64,000 nt of DNA from Eleusine coracana subsp. coracana (GCA_032690845.1 CM064417.1:37950432-38014431), one strand, 5' to 3'; shown: positions 34,569-46,749, counted from the first letter of the stretch. Made by a program: numbers and translations. Notes: generated by a model not told the origin, from the letters alone.

Positions 34569-35359
34569 CATATTTGCAATTAATATGACCCATGTGTTAT
34601 AAAATTAACATGGTGTAAGATTAATTTGATCTAGCAAAAGATAAGATCTTTAAATCTACTAGCAGTCAACAAAAACCATGCTAATACTATACAGCTCATG
34701 TCGACACTACTGAATTGCATAGGCAAAAGGACCACAAAACCTATCAAGTTTCGGATGGAAACAGTGGATCCCACTTAGTTGAACAGGTTGAATCAAGACA
34801 AAGTTGTTGAAATGCAGCAAGCGGTCGTGCAGATGTACTTCCCAGAAACCTAATTGCCGGTACACTTGTGCAGGTCCTCCAAACACTGACGCTGGCTCAG
34901 AGACACTGCTCTCTCCAAACCCGTTGCACAACAGATGAAGGGACGACAAGGCTTTAGAAAACAGCGTGCGTAGAATGTGAGAGTTGGAGGCGAGCTGATT
35001 GTGTAAGGCTTTAAAAAACAGCGTGCGCAGAATGTGAGTTCTCCTGCACGGGACGTCTCAATACATATACTAAGAGAAGCACGCACAATCAATCCACATT
35101 GATATTCCATAACTATAGGAAACCTGAAAAACATGATGTGTGCGCGTGTGCGTATGTGTTACCCGTTGCCTCTATCTCTGCCTAGCACTAGCTGATGTTA
35201 GAGAGCTATCAACAGCCCACCATTTATGTTAGGATACTTTCACCTAGATGATCAAAATGGTATAAAATATTTGTGCAGCCACCTCCCCTGGTTTTTCCTA
35301 ATAAATTTGGGCCTTAGCAATGCTGCCAAATGGACTGGCTAATAGAGCCTAAATAACTC
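34568..35359. other. Unassigned sequence inside the CACTA
   Basis: No gene supported. Includes a near-duplicated 34-bp segment (AAGGCTTTA.AAAACAGCGTGCG.AGAATGTGAG) at about 34949 and 35007. Probably further nested debris between the two right subterminal repeat blocks. Confidence 0.4.
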
Positions 35360-35529
35360 ATTTGCCGTGTGCCGAAGGAAAGCACACGGCAAAGAGGTCT
35401 TTGCCGACGGTTTTTTTATCGTGCGCCATATGTCGTGTGTTACCCACGGCAAAAACGTTGCCGTGGATATTTCCGTCATTGCCGTGTGCCTAGCTAGGGC
35501 ACACAACAAATGTGTTATTTCCCGTAGTG

Positions 35530-35609
35530 CGTATGTTATGACATGGCCTCCTTTTCTAGTTGGTAGCTGTGGAAGGTTTGCACCTCAAGATGTTGCAGAA
35601 TATGCATGA
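35530..35609 (+). pseudogene. F-box copy 2, 3'-terminal part beyond the CACTA
   Basis: The reading frame YVMTWPPFLVGSCGRFAPQD ... stop TGA 35607-35609 aligns with the end of copy 1 (YILMWPSSLVRNRERFALED). It directly follows the CACTA right terminus, so it is the severed C-terminus of copy 2, 13.5 kb from its body. The sequence after the stop (ACTGGCCTCATCATATGGGG) also resembles the copy 1 downstream region. Confidence 0.85.
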
Positions 35610-36812
35610 CTGGCCTCATCATATGGGGCACGAAGACGACGAGGATGTGGTAAAACCAATCTCTGCTTTGCTGCTGTCGAGAAATCAACCTCCCCAGATG
35701 CCATGAAAATTAGTACTCTTTTCAAGTGCAGTGTGTTGAAGGATCATTTCAATTTGAATGATGCTGCAGATTCAATTGCTAGTCAATTCCTCAATTTGAT
35801 CTGTTGTACTATAGTTTTTTTTTAATTTAGCACATTTCAGTATTAGCATAATGATTTTTGGCTTCATTCTATTTATTATGCTTGCTACCAAATCGGTTTT
35901 TAGGTTGTGATCGAGAATATGATATCAGGAGACTCTATTGTCCCAAAAAAAAGTCATTCTAGATTCTAGACTTATCGTATGTGTCGGCCTGTTTGGTTCT
36001 CCGCCATGCTCCTTTGGCGCCACCACAAAAAGCTGCTGCTGCTTGGTTGGGGCAAAGGGTTAGGCCGTTAGGCTACTAGCCACACCATATTATAGACTGG
36101 CGTTCTTTTTTTCTCGCAGCAAGTTCGGCGTGGCGAACCGTGGCGGGAAACCAAGCAGACCTTGTAGGTTGGTTTCGTCTACAGCAAAGATGAAATCCTA
36201 GCGAGATGACCAAAAACATTTTTTTGCCAGTTTAGAGTGGCAAATCCTTATTGACCATTTGTGTTTTGAGATCTGCAATTGTAGTTTTTGTTCTGAAATC
36301 TGTCACAGAAATTTTGCTGATATATTTCTATTTTGATATTTGGAAAGCAAATATGGAGCGATTCCTGTGAAACTGGGCTCAATGGCTCGATTTACCTCTG
36401 ATTTGCTTCTGAGACTGATATTTCATTCTTTTAGAGTAATTGGAAGATTTAGACAACTAAGTATCCGTGTGATGAACCTTGGAACAAGCATCGGTAAAAA
36501 AAAAAAAAGGAGTCCTTTGTTTACGGTAATTCACATCATATAGAGGATGTAACCACACTCCACTCTCTCTGAACTTCCTCTTCTAATGTGAAATATTTGG
36601 CTTTTCTTAAAAGTCTTCACATAAGATTATACGACCATCCTCATCAGCATCAACGTTGAAGACATTATTTCTCTTACAATTATTATCGGACTGTAGACAG
36701 TCGTGGGGCGCTCAAACTCATCGGACCGTACGTGCGACGCAGGGGCTCGTCGATCTGTCGGACGAAAGGTACAAAACTGCTCGGCGCCGACCATTGCATC
36801 TACGTTGCCGCA
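35610..36812. other. Spacer between F-box copies 2 and 4
   Basis: Former 3' UTR of copy 2, then non-coding sequence containing one small MITE (35986-36161). No other gene supported. Confidence 0.5.
35986..36161. mobile_element. Small MITE (176 bp), GGCCTGTTTGG-type ends
   Basis: Ends GGCCTGTTTGGTTCTCCGCCA and, complemented, GGTCTGCTTGGTTTCCCGCCA are inverted repeats matching at about 17 of 21 positions. Ends of this kind are very common among grass hAT/Tourist-type MITEs. No clear target duplication is visible, so the superfamily is open. Confidence 0.65.
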
Positions 36813-38127
36813 ATGGCGAGAGACAGGATCCCGACCAACTCGCCGGCGGCGAAACATGGAAGCCAACGGAGCAACACCACCACCATCGCCTACCTCAGCG
36901 ACGACCTCCTGCTCGAGATCTTCTTCCGCCTCCCGTCGCTCGCCACGCTCATCCGCGCCGCCTACACCTGCCGCGCGGTGGCCTCGTCCCCAGCCTTCCG
37001 CCGCCGCTTCCGCTTGGCCCACACGACGCCGCCCCTCCTCGGCCTCTTCTTCGACCACCCCGGCGCGCCGCGGGCGACCAGCCGCCGCTTCAAAGAGATC
37101 CAGCCGGAGCCTCGCTTCGGCTACGATCCCGCTGACGACGTGCGAGCACTCGGGCTCCCCACTACCCCCTCCTTCGTCCACACCGTCGGCCCCGACAGGA
37201 CGCGGCGGCGACTTCTTACTCACCTCCTTCCACGAGCTCCCCGGTGGGCCCCACGGCTGGGAAATCCACGACTGCCGCGGCGGGTACATCCTCCTTGGCA
37301 ACGGTGAGCTGGGAACGATGGCGGTGCTGAATCCCTTGGCGCCATGACGGAGCCTCCGGGTCTTTGGTTTCGGCCATAAGCGCACTCTCAAAGGTCATAT
37401 ATAGCGGGTTTCCGGTCGCCCAAAAAGCCAGCTTGCTCTGCAACTACGACGATGACCAAGATCCCAGCAGGTCGTTCCGCGTCGTTATAATTGCCCACGA
37501 CAAGTCCAGGGTACGGGCTACCGTCTTCTCCTCCGGCACCGGCGAGTGGTCCGTTCTCCCGTGGGTGGATGCCCCGCCGGGCCAGGACTACTGCAGAAAC
37601 TGGCTTCTGGACAGAAACATGCAGGCAGACGGGTCTCTGTACCGTGTTTACTGGGATAAGAGTCATTTGCTGATGCTGGACACCGCGACAATGGAATTCT
37701 CTTTCTGTGTGCCCCCGTGGTATGTGAGATGTACGGGAACCCTCCATGTTGGTGAAACAAAGAACGGTAAACCCTGTATTGTCCACTCTTCTGACTACAG
37801 AGTACCGTGTTATTGCCAAGAATAGACAGTGTGGATGGAGTCGACAAGTGGACGGACAAGGTCGTCTCTTTAGACACACAACTTGGGGAAAAGCTTAAGA
37901 GAGCGTATGGCCAGCTTAAGGTTGTGGCAGTAGTGGATGGATGTGCGTACTTGGCAACATCCACGCGGTACCATCATTCTTGGACCTCGCATTGGGTATT
38001 TTCCTTTTGCTTGGAGACAATGAAAGTTGGGAGACCGTTTCAGAGGATTTATGAACTTGGTGTGCACCCCTGTGTTATGGCATGCGGCCTCCTTCTTTAC
38101 ATGGTAACTACGGCAGCTCTGCACTAG
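36813..38127 (+). pseudogene. F-box gene copy 4 (pseudogene)
   Basis: ATG 36813 opens MARDRIPTNSPAAK and an F-box (YLSDDLLLEIFFRLPSLATL, IRAAYTCRAVASSPAFRR). Compared with copies 1-3 it lacks four residues (SWLR-equivalent) after the TCR motif. Lesions seen: a frame change near 37195-37210, where GGDFLLTSFHELPGGPHGWE continues in another frame; TGA at 37345-37347; a shift near 37390-37400 before QDPSRSFRVVIIAHDKSR; a shift near 37815 before LLPRIDSVDGVDKWTDKVVS; and a 1-nt insertion near 38083 that destroys the conserved WPPSLL ending. Several independent breaks make a functional product unlikely. Confidence 0.85.
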
Positions 38128-38920
38128 AAGTACTAGAAGATGATACATTAAATGCCCAGCTGGCCTTCAAATATGATATGACAAGGAAGCCAACAAAGTC
38201 AGAAACAGGTCCAACCTATTTGTTCTTGTCAGACTTGCATGCAATGCATAACTCAACATGTCTAGCTGCAATGCCATTAGAACAACATTTTTTTTCCTTT
38301 GAAGCTTTGTCACTTTGAAGGAATCCTATGGAAATTTATATATTGTGATGAAGATCCAGTCCTTGGAACATAAATTGATATATGTTCAGTTGACTCTAAT
38401 TCTTGTGTTTTCTACCGAATCATTCTTCCGTGTTGGTCTATAGTTTAGATTTCAAGTGCCTTTATTTTTTATCTTTCTGTATATAAAATTCTTGCTCAAA
38501 TGAGACTTATACTACAGTATGTACCTTTGCTGCGAAAAATCAGTAGCTTTGGACATGCCAACAAGCATACTACTTAGTTTCTCTATGTTGATACATGGTA
38601 ATGTGCGGAGAAAATGTGACAATGCAACAAAGGTAAGTCCATGATGAAAGAACACGAGACGATCGCTGTCTACAACATATTATGCCCTTTTTCTAATGGT
38701 AGCAGCGATAGCTAGGACCTGTGTGTTGGCCCTCTGGATTGTTGAAGGAAGTTTCCTGCCGATAACTTGAATATAATTGTCTAGAAGAAGGTCAGTTTTC
38801 CTCATATATAGGTCGTATTATCACAATGAAAATGGCATGCTGCATCTTATGTGACGGTCTGCTTTTTCTCATTTGGCTGTCACCCTACCCCAAGTTACTA
38901 CACAATAGGACGTTGTGTGC
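38128..38920. other. Spacer between F-box copy 4 and the second CACTA
   Basis: Non-coding and AT-rich. No gene or repeat recognised. The CACTA homology starts between about 38890 and 38925. Confidence 0.4.
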
Positions 38921-39267
38921 ATCTGAAAATACTGCCACCGTCACTACTTGTCCCAAACAATGAAGATTATAACATAGACCCAAACACATATGACGGAGAG
39001 TTCTTTCAAGAAGACGACTTACAAGGGCATTTTCATGTAGACTTAAACGAAGTGATCGGGATGGAAGTAGACAATGAAACGGATATGGACGAGGCCGTTG
39101 CAGATGAGGTTCATAATGTGAAGAACTTACAATTTCTTGAGCAATTGTGTCTAGGGAATGACAGTGATGATGAAATTCCTCCTGATCATGATGATTATAT
39201 CGATCTGCGTGATAGCGATAATAATCCAGATCCCAATCTCGATCCTGACCTTGATGATTATTTCTAA
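38921..39267 (+). pseudogene. CACTA TNP2-like C-terminal fragment
   Basis: The frame ends in an acidic tail and matches the end of the 28.6-31.4 kb transposase: LLVPNNEDYNIDPNTYDGEF against LPLPNDADYTINPKTYHEDE, then FFQEDDLQGHFHVDLNE. Stop TAA at 39265-39267. Everything upstream (DUF4218 and the catalytic part) is missing. Confidence 0.8.
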
Positions 39268-39639
39268 TACATGTATGCTCTATACTATGTCATTTTTTAT
39301 TTATCATATTATGTTAGTTCTTATTTATAGTACTATTTTATTTTTTATTCATCATATATGTATGCTGATTGTCTTACTATTTTTAATTGCATGTGACTGA
39401 ACAAAGATGGTGGGTGGTTTCAGGACGACGTTGAGGTCCTTGTCGTCGTTTTACCCACGAGGCAGGTCCGAGGAAGCTGAGGGGTCTAGGAGGGGTAAAC
39501 GGAAAGCTGGAGGCAAGGCACTAGTGAGAGGTGGACGTGCAGGTAGAGAGAAAGGTGGAGCCAGGGGTGGAGGCAGAGTTGGAGCGAGGTCACCGTCGCC
39601 GGTACCTGCGTCTTCGTCATTGGAGGAGGAGGAGGAGGA

Positions 39640-39705
39640 GGAGGAGGAGTAGAGGCAGGAGACGGAGGAGGAGGAGTAGAGGCAGGAGACGGAGGAGGAG
39701 GAGGA
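39640..39705 (+). repeat. GGA-rich tandem repeat in TNPA exon 1
   Basis: Two 27-bp units of GAGGAGGAGTAGAGGCAGGAGAC-like composition, each carrying TAG in the reading frame. This is an expansion of a glutamate-coding tract that introduced stops. Confidence 0.8.
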
Positions 39706-39842
39706 CATCGAGGAGATAGAGGTGCAGCAGGGGCAGCACCAGGCCGAGGACAGGGGCGGGGAGGAGGAGGAGGAACGGGGTTCACAGCCGTCGGCAGGAG
39801 GGATATGGTTGCGAGGTCCATCGCAACTCCCGCAGCGGCTGA

Positions 39843-42800
39843 TGTGACACTCCTGGTGTCATGGTGGTCTCAAGAGCAACACTTAGTCATCACAAGACCC
39901 TATCACTCAAAATTTGAATTTAGGTTGTCAATTCAAATCCAAATTTAATAACACTTGCACTACAAGTCCCAAATTTTCAGTGAAAGTCACCACTGCAAAA
40001 CTTATATGTTGATGGTAATGGTCAATTAGAATTTTGGAAATTTTCTCAGATTTTTAGTCCATCAATAAAGGCCCAAATAAATGCTACAATGGTTAAAAAC
40101 CAGCTCTGTTCACAAACTTCTTGATCAAATTTTACTGGGAACTGATAGTAGTTAGTATTTTTATAAAAACCAGCACATTATGGGGAGCCTACCTAATTTT
40201 TGGTCTGATTTTAGCAGCTCTGGATTAATTCTAATAAAAATAACAAATGCAGTAGGCTGATAGGATTGGAAAAAGAAATAAAAAAGAAAACTCCCTATAG
40301 GACCCACCTGTCAGCGACTCAGAGAAAACACACTCGGTCGCAGCTGCTCTGCCCGACTCGGTGCGCGCCGCGTGGTCGCCGGCGTACGGCCGACGACCGA
40401 AGCCGCGGATCGATGCCCCCACCCGTTCCGACATCCCCTCTGTTTCCCCCCCCCCCCCCCCCTCCCCCGCGGTCCGAACACCTCCCTGCCACTCTCTCTC
40501 TCACTCGCGACTCCTTCCCTCTGCTCTCTCTTCCGCCGAGGCGCTCGCCAGCACCGCCGCGCGAGCTCCCAGTGCCCGGCCGCTGCTCCGCCTCCCCACC
40601 CCTGCCGTGAGCGCCACCAGCTTCGTGCCAACGCTCTGGTGCTCCCCGCGGAGCTACCGTCTTCGTTCCCCTCCGAGCCGCCGTGAATCGACCTCCTCTT
40701 CCCCGCCTCCGACCGCCGCCCCTCCGCGTCGCTCGACCCCCACGGTGAGCTCCTGGCCGATTCCTTGCACGGGCACGAGGGCATACCCCTTCTTTTCCTT
40801 CCCGACCTCACTCGGCTCTCCCCCGTGCAGCCATTCATCCGGAACACCGCCGCCGACCGCCGGAGCTCCACCTCGTCGTCGCCGAGCTAGTTCCGGTGAG
40901 CCACCCTTCCTCTTTTTACGCGTCGCGTGTTCTTCGGAGCCCGCTGGTTGTTACCCTGGCAATGCTGCCGCTGCCGCCTCCCCTGCTGGCCGCCGTGCTC
41001 GCGCCACCACGCACGGCCGAGCGCCACGGTCGCGCGCGCGCGCGCGCTCGGCTCGACCGCGCTGGCCACTGGGCCGTGATGGCCAGTGGGCCTGGCCTCG
41101 CTCTTGGGCCGCGCCTGGCCCGAGAACGCCCCGCGCGCGTGCTCGGCCGCTAGGTCGCGCGAGTCCCAGCCCACTGGGCTGCCTGGTTGCGGCCCACATG
41201 TTAAAAATCAGATTTTCTTATTTAAATCATTTTCAGAAATGAGTTAAAGTTGTAAAATGCATAGTAAAATGAATAATGGGAATTTTGAGGCAAAATAAAT
41301 TTTGTTAGCCTTGTTTGGACTTGTACTAATAAGGAAAAAAGCTAAATCATAGTGCATGATAATTTGATTGTTAGGATTTAATTATATGACAAAAACCCTC
41401 ATAAATTCATAATTAATTACAGAGAGCTGATAAAATCTTGCAATTTGGTCACCAGGTAGGATTATCAGTTTTAGTCTCCCTGGAAAAATGTCACAGTATA
41501 TTAGCTGAAATTAATTTAATATCCTTTTTCCTTATAATAATTAATAGAAATTATTGACTTGGTGCATGATGGTGAAAGTTGGCAAATAAATCACTCCTGG
41601 TATAATCTAATTGTAATAAATCACCCCTGCCATTTGAAGATCAGAATCACGTCAACTTAATAAATTATGCCCCGAGTGCAATTTTTCCCGTTAATAATAA
41701 TGATTCCGCCTTAGGGCTGGTTCACGGGTACTTAGTACCTTGCGAGAGTTTTCCTCGACACACTAAAATACTAATTAAATAGCACCTGTTAGTCAGGGGC
41801 ATCGCTTACGTAACTTCACCACTGCACACACAAACACACCGTACTTGGGTGTGACGTCGTCGCGATTAAGTACTGGAGTCCATGAAGGAAATACACGAAA
41901 CGCCATCACCCTGTGCTCCACTCAACGAGATATACTACTGAACGCATCATCACACCCCACTTACTTCCACGAATAACAGTGTACATTAACGTATTTATTG
42001 AGGAAGTACCATGATACTTCTCTCATAGCATCATCTGTTGCATCATATAGATCACGTCGTGAACCACGTGGAGACGGGACCAGAGCAGGACCCAGAAGGA
42101 GCCGGAGGTGCCGTTGCTGAGCAAGAGCAGACCCAAGGCAAGCCTCGGTGCATAATCCCCGTTTTAAATTTCTATTCTATCACTAGCTAGGGAAGTAAGA
42201 TTGCCTGTGCATTAAGTGATAGGAGTTGATTGAAACCCTAGCATGCAGTAGGTCCCTCCTTCCCGATTATTAGCCTCAGGACGGCAGTCCCTCTGCTTAA
42301 ATTAGGACGGCTACTCATCGAGTGGTATGGAGACCACTCGTAGATAGAGTATATTATCACAAGGGAATGATGTTGAATGAAGGAAAGTGTGGATGAGATC
42401 ACAATGAAGACCAGGCGGGCAACTAGGTGGAAAGGGAAGGACAACTTGTCTTCAAGGAGGTAGCCCCATCCGAGTCCCCTAAGGCTACGCCTCGTGTCCG
42501 GCCCATGGGATCAAGTTTGAACGTACTGTTTGCATGCTGGAGATATGGGCCCAGTAAACCGACGTAGCTACGAATACCGCTTGGTCTGAAGATAGCCTTC
42601 TCTCTTCTTTGGTGGAACTGGGGCTGAGAGGAGGGATCAATCCACCAACAGATGGCGGCACGGGGCGCATCGCGATAGGGGACCCTTCTCGGGGGAGTCT
42701 GGACCCGGAAGACCCTGAGGTACCGTGAGCGAAAGGTTGCTCCATGCGGCTTCCAGGAAGCGTGTATGGGTCGTGCAAGCAGGTTTCTCCTGCAGGATGT

Positions 42801-43601
42801 AAATCGATTCGAGTTGCTGCCTCTCACAGTAACGAGTACCACTTGATCGCTGCTCCGGAACAGTACCAGAAGCCATTAAAATGATGAGTGGGTTTAATAC
42901 TGCTGTTTGGAATTATTAAGATTGTGTTGCAACCATGATTGTTATAGCTTTAGTGCAAACTAAATTTATTATTCCGCAAGACAACTGAACGTGACGCTAA
43001 AACTTGAAAAATAAGGATCTACTCCTAGGCTGGCTTTCTGGTAATACAAAACCTATCCCCAGCCTTTGCATGTCTAGGCGTCGGCTGTAGTTGGCCATTT
43101 TGACGGGTCAGTCTTGCTGAGTAAATTAGTTACTCAGGGCGTAGCTCTATATGGTTTTCAGATGACCAGGACGGAGACTGCCACTGCGGTGAGAGATTCC
43201 ATTAGGAGGGCCAGCGCCCCGATTGCTGGAACATCGACTGGGAGCTGTGCACGAATGAAGACGAGGAGTAGTTTCTTGCTTGCCGGTACGGTGCTTGGGC
43301 AAAGTACCTTTTTGGCCGGGATGTTCCTTGTGTGTGTCGTCGTGAGAGGGCGATTGTATCTTAACTATTTTGTCGAACTGGTGAACCAGTGTTGAACAAT
43401 TCGCTTCCGCAATCTACTTTCGACAAAACTCTGGTTTGTAATATAAATTCGGATTTATGTAAAACTCTTTTTCCTGCCTATGCTCTTGTTGCGATTATTT
43501 TTCTCTGTCATGTGTTGTACTATTGGGCGCCACAGCGCGTGTTGCCACCCGAGGGAGATCCTGGAATGGAGCCGTCTCCGTGGTAAGACGGGTCCGTGAC
43601 A
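39843..43601 (+). repeat. Solo LTR, 3,759 bp, sister of the 24405 LTR
   Basis: Starts TGTGACACTCCTGG and ends GGGTCCGTGACA. It aligns along its length with 24405-28324, including the GC-rich block with a 21-C run (40446-40466), the CAAGGCAAGCCTCGGTGCAT landmark (about 42135) and the conserved 42480-42840 block. Flanking 5-mers GCTGA and ACCGA match poorly (3 of 5), so the duplication has decayed or the site was altered. It splits TNPA exon 1 of the second CACTA. Confidence 0.85.
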
Positions 43602-46003
43602 ACCGATTCCTCTTGAGAGACGACCGATGATTCGGCCCCTCACTGACGACGGAGCTAGGTAACAAACTAATCTTAAAATTTGTCATTATGTTTTCATTTC
43701 ATATATGCAAACTAATAATTTTCTTCATCACTTGGACAGGGGTTGGAAGACGACCATTGGAGGCGACCACAATCGCAAAGTGTCTGGCATCATAGGGATT
43801 CTTTGCAAGCGGCACTACCCTGGCTTGGTTGTGCATGGCCCAGTGACGGAGCCGGCCAACACGTGGGATCACTACATCGCCTGCCCTGATGCACGAGATT
43901 TGGAGGGCTGGATCTTCAATAACAAGGCAAAGCGGGTGGTGAATGAGTTGTGGGTAAGAATTTCTTGTACTACATTGTTTAATACTTTGCATTATTTGAA
44001 CATTGTTGAAATAATAACATGATACATCTCATTTGTATGCAGGATTTCTTCAGATGCGAGCCGGGATATGAGGACCAAGCGGATGCTCAGATTCGTAGAG
44101 GATGTTGGAAACTAATAAAGGACATGCATTATGAGGCGCGCATCCAGGCGATTGTGGACTACAACGCTCAATATCTTAAAGTGATGATCAAGAAAGAGCA
44201 GGCAAGGACTATGAACCATACTCGGGAACAATACCTGCAGGTAACTATAAAAGGTTCACACTTAGCATTTGAGATTTTGTACTTCTGTTATGTGGCTCAC
44301 ACTTCATGAGACATAGGTGCCTGCGTGGTGGCTTGCTAAAAATCTTCAGTGCTGGGAGCGTATCGTGGCTAAGTGGGTTGACCCCCAGTGGGAGAAGCAG
44401 CACAATGCTTGCCGGTAGCGTAGGCGCATGATGCAAGGTGCACCCCACCATCAAGGCAGCCTCACCCTCAGCGAGTATGCGTCTAGATGGGTATGTAAAT
44501 TCATTTCTTCATTCAAATCTCAATACTACATAAATTGTAACCATCTTGCTCAACCCTCAATACTACATAACGTCTAATCATTCTACTCTTTTGTTTCACA
44601 GTCCGACTCACATGGTGGTCAGGCTTGTGGCCAGTTCAAGGCATGGGCTATGGCCCACAAGGGCAAGGCGACATCCGACGTCAACTACAACCTGGAGGAC
44701 CCGCTAGAGGCCTACAGCAATGCGAGTATCTACAGCCGTCTCAGTGAGTACACGTGCATGGCACGGGAGGTCCATAGGCCCGAGTACGATCCAAGCGTGG
44801 GGAACCTTGATGCAGAGATTGTCATGAGGGTGGGAGGAGGCAAGAAGCACGGGCGTTACTGGATTTGCAACAGCACCATCAACACGACCAATACACCCTC
44901 TCTCTCCCAGATCCGAGCGAGGAGCACGAGCTTGAGCCCTGCTATATGCTCCTAGCCGACCACTACGCACGCTCAGATGGAGGCGCTTCAGGTCTATTTC
45001 AGTTTCATTTGTCATTCATTTATTTTGACAACATTGGTTCTCCATTGTAACATTCGGGACAAATATTGTAGGCCCAGCTGAAACAAGAGAAGCTGCGATG
45101 GGAGGAGATTGAACGGAACATGCTAGCCCAAAGAGAGGCAGTCAAAACCGACCGGCAAAGGATGCAAGCCGCCCAGCAGCAGATTGAGGCTGACCGACAG
45201 GCGATTGCAGCCGACCGGCAGAGGGTGGAGGACATGTGTCGCTGGATGCATAGTCTGGACGAGAAGATGGGTCAGTCTATCCTACCGATGATATATACTC
45301 CACCTCCAATCCCTGCTCCACCTCCTCCTGCGAGTACTCCTATGAGTGAATTTACTTATCTTGTCACTTTACACTATTATTTTCTACCTAGTGACCAAAC
45401 TTTACTTTAGAGCAAACTATACTTATTTAGACCAAACCATACTTTTAGCAACATTTCATATACTTATAACCAAACTATATGCTTCTAGCAACATTAACTA
45501 TACTTGTCACTAAATTATACTTTAAGCAACACTTCCTATACTTGTCACCAACTATAGTCACACATGTGATCTCCTCTTTTGTGCAGAGTCAATCGTGGGC
45601 ATCGAACGATTCCAATCCTTACCCTAATCCATAGGACCAGGACTTATCCCCACCGCAATGGCGACAGTGATGACCGTTTCTGATACTTTAGCATTTGCAA
45701 CGTGGTGTATTTGTTTATAGACTTAAGGACCGAATTGTTATCGTTTGTGACTATCACTTATGATGTGGTGTGTTTGTGGACTTAAGGACTAAATGTGGTG
45801 TCTTTGTGGACTTAAGGACCAAATTATGGATGCTTGTGATGTTATAATTTGTGAATTAACGATCATGATGCTTGTGATATTTTATGGATATGCATTTGAG
45901 GTGTAGATGATGTGTCTATGATGATATATATAACTGTTGTGATTTTTTATGGTCCGTGGCTAGATGAAATGAAAAAAAAACCTGCTGTAATTCAGCACTT
46001 TGC

Positions 46004-46332
46004 CGAGTGCCTGGCATTAACACTCGGCAAAGAGACCATTTCCTGGCAACCTGGTCATGTCGTTGCCGAGTGTTAAAGACAGGCACTCTGCATCTAGGGG
46101 AGAGATGCCGAGTGGCACTTTACAGGGCACTCGGCATCTAGAGGATAGATGTCGAGTGCCACGTCCCAGGGCACTCGGCATATAGGGGAGAGATGCCGAG
46201 TGCCTCGTACCTAGGCACTCGGCATCTAGACCATCGTCGTCACTCTCTATCACGTCACTTTTTTGCGCCGAAAGCCCAAGATGACACTCGGGGACCTAGT
46301 TGCCGAGTGCTCGATTTATGACACTCGGCAAC
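46004..46332. repeat. CACTA subterminal repeats, TGCCGAGTGCC type
   Basis: About ten TGCCGAGTG / CACTCGGCA strings in both orientations with spacers of 10-35 bp, for example GCACTCGGCATCTAG followed by GAGATGCCGAGTGCC. Each inverted pair could also form a hairpin. Confidence 0.85.
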
Positions 46333-46350
46333 TAGGTAGTTACCAGGGCA

Positions 46351-46749
46351 CAAGATATCTATAATGATGGATATTATTTGTTGAGAAATTAAAATGAATA
46401 AAATGGCCAGGTACGTAGGTAGTGGTGCTCCTTCTGGTATTTCTTTATGACAAGCATTGTGGGCTGAGTTTTTGTTTCCATACATCCCACCACCAGTTGC
46501 AGCCTGGGCGTGATTTTGTTAAATAATGCTCAAATTTTATCGTGCAAGCAAACCGACTAAGGGCCATATTTCTTTCCTACCATACGCCAGCCCACTTCGT
46601 TTTCTTCTCTAGAGATGCATGTCACACACCGTTTTAAAGCCCGTAGTAGCCCAACCCACGTGCTCCTAAAGGCCTTGTTTTTTCCTTTGTAGGCATCCAC
46701 CCAGAAAAGCAAAAAGATGATAGGAAATGAAAAATAGATGCAAAAAGAG
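46351..46749. other. Junction between two CACTA elements
   Basis: No gene supported. Unassigned sequence between the subterminal repeats of the second element and the tRNA-like sequence. Confidence 0.4.

Larger units (their letters stand above)
21988..35529 (+). mobile_element. CACTA (En/Spm) transposon, ~13.5 kb, inserted in F-box copy 2
   Basis: Right end TTTCCCGTAGTG (35518-35529). TTTGCCGTGTGCC/GGCACACGGCAAAG subterminal repeats lie at 22020-22380, 23003-23105, 33445-33655 and 35360-35520. Inside are TNP2-like and TNPA-like genes, a captured gene fragment and a nested solo LTR. Sequence left of 21988 and right of 35529 is one F-box gene, so the borders are well fixed. CGT follows the right end. 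On the left, GGGACG runs into a 32-G tract where CACTACGGG should be, so that terminus seems lost or mis-assembled. Broken transposase genes suggest it can no longer move itself. Confidence 0.85.
39407..45631 (+). pseudogene. CACTA TNPA-like gene split by a solo LTR
   Basis: ATG 39407 starts a basic R/G/K-rich region (RRGKRKAGGKALVRGGRAGR) and a Glu-rich run with two TAG codons (39650, 39677) created by an expanded GAG repeat. The solo LTR (39843-43601) interrupts exon 1. Downstream exons: 43740-43953 (DHNRKVSGIIGILCKRHYPG, NKAKRVVNELW), 44043-44240 (RCEPGYEDQ to NHTREQYLQ), 44317-44490 (VPAWWLAKN; TAG in frame at 44416-44418), 44602-about 44990 (YSNASIYSRLSEYTCMAREV, VMRVGGGKKHGRYWI), about 45073-45350 and 45587-45631. 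The 45073 exon encodes a long coiled coil with repeated ADRQ units and a proline-rich tail. All junctions are GT/AG. Confidence 0.8.
38921..46350 (+). mobile_element. Second CACTA element, 5'-truncated
   Basis: Begins inside the DUF4216-like end of a TNP2 gene and continues through a full TNPA-like gene to a block of TGCCGAGTGCC/GGCACTCGGCA subterminal repeats (46004-46332). No CACTA terminus was found at either side. The coding plan parallels the 22-35 kb element, but the subterminal family differs (TGCCGAGTG rather than TGCCGTGTG). A 3.76 kb solo LTR is nested in its TNPA exon 1. Confidence 0.7.

Noticed and set aside
46004..46332. Inverted short repeats as hairpin RNA or microRNA genes
   Set aside because: Repeats match the TGCCGAGTG subterminal repeats of CACTA elements, which explains them.
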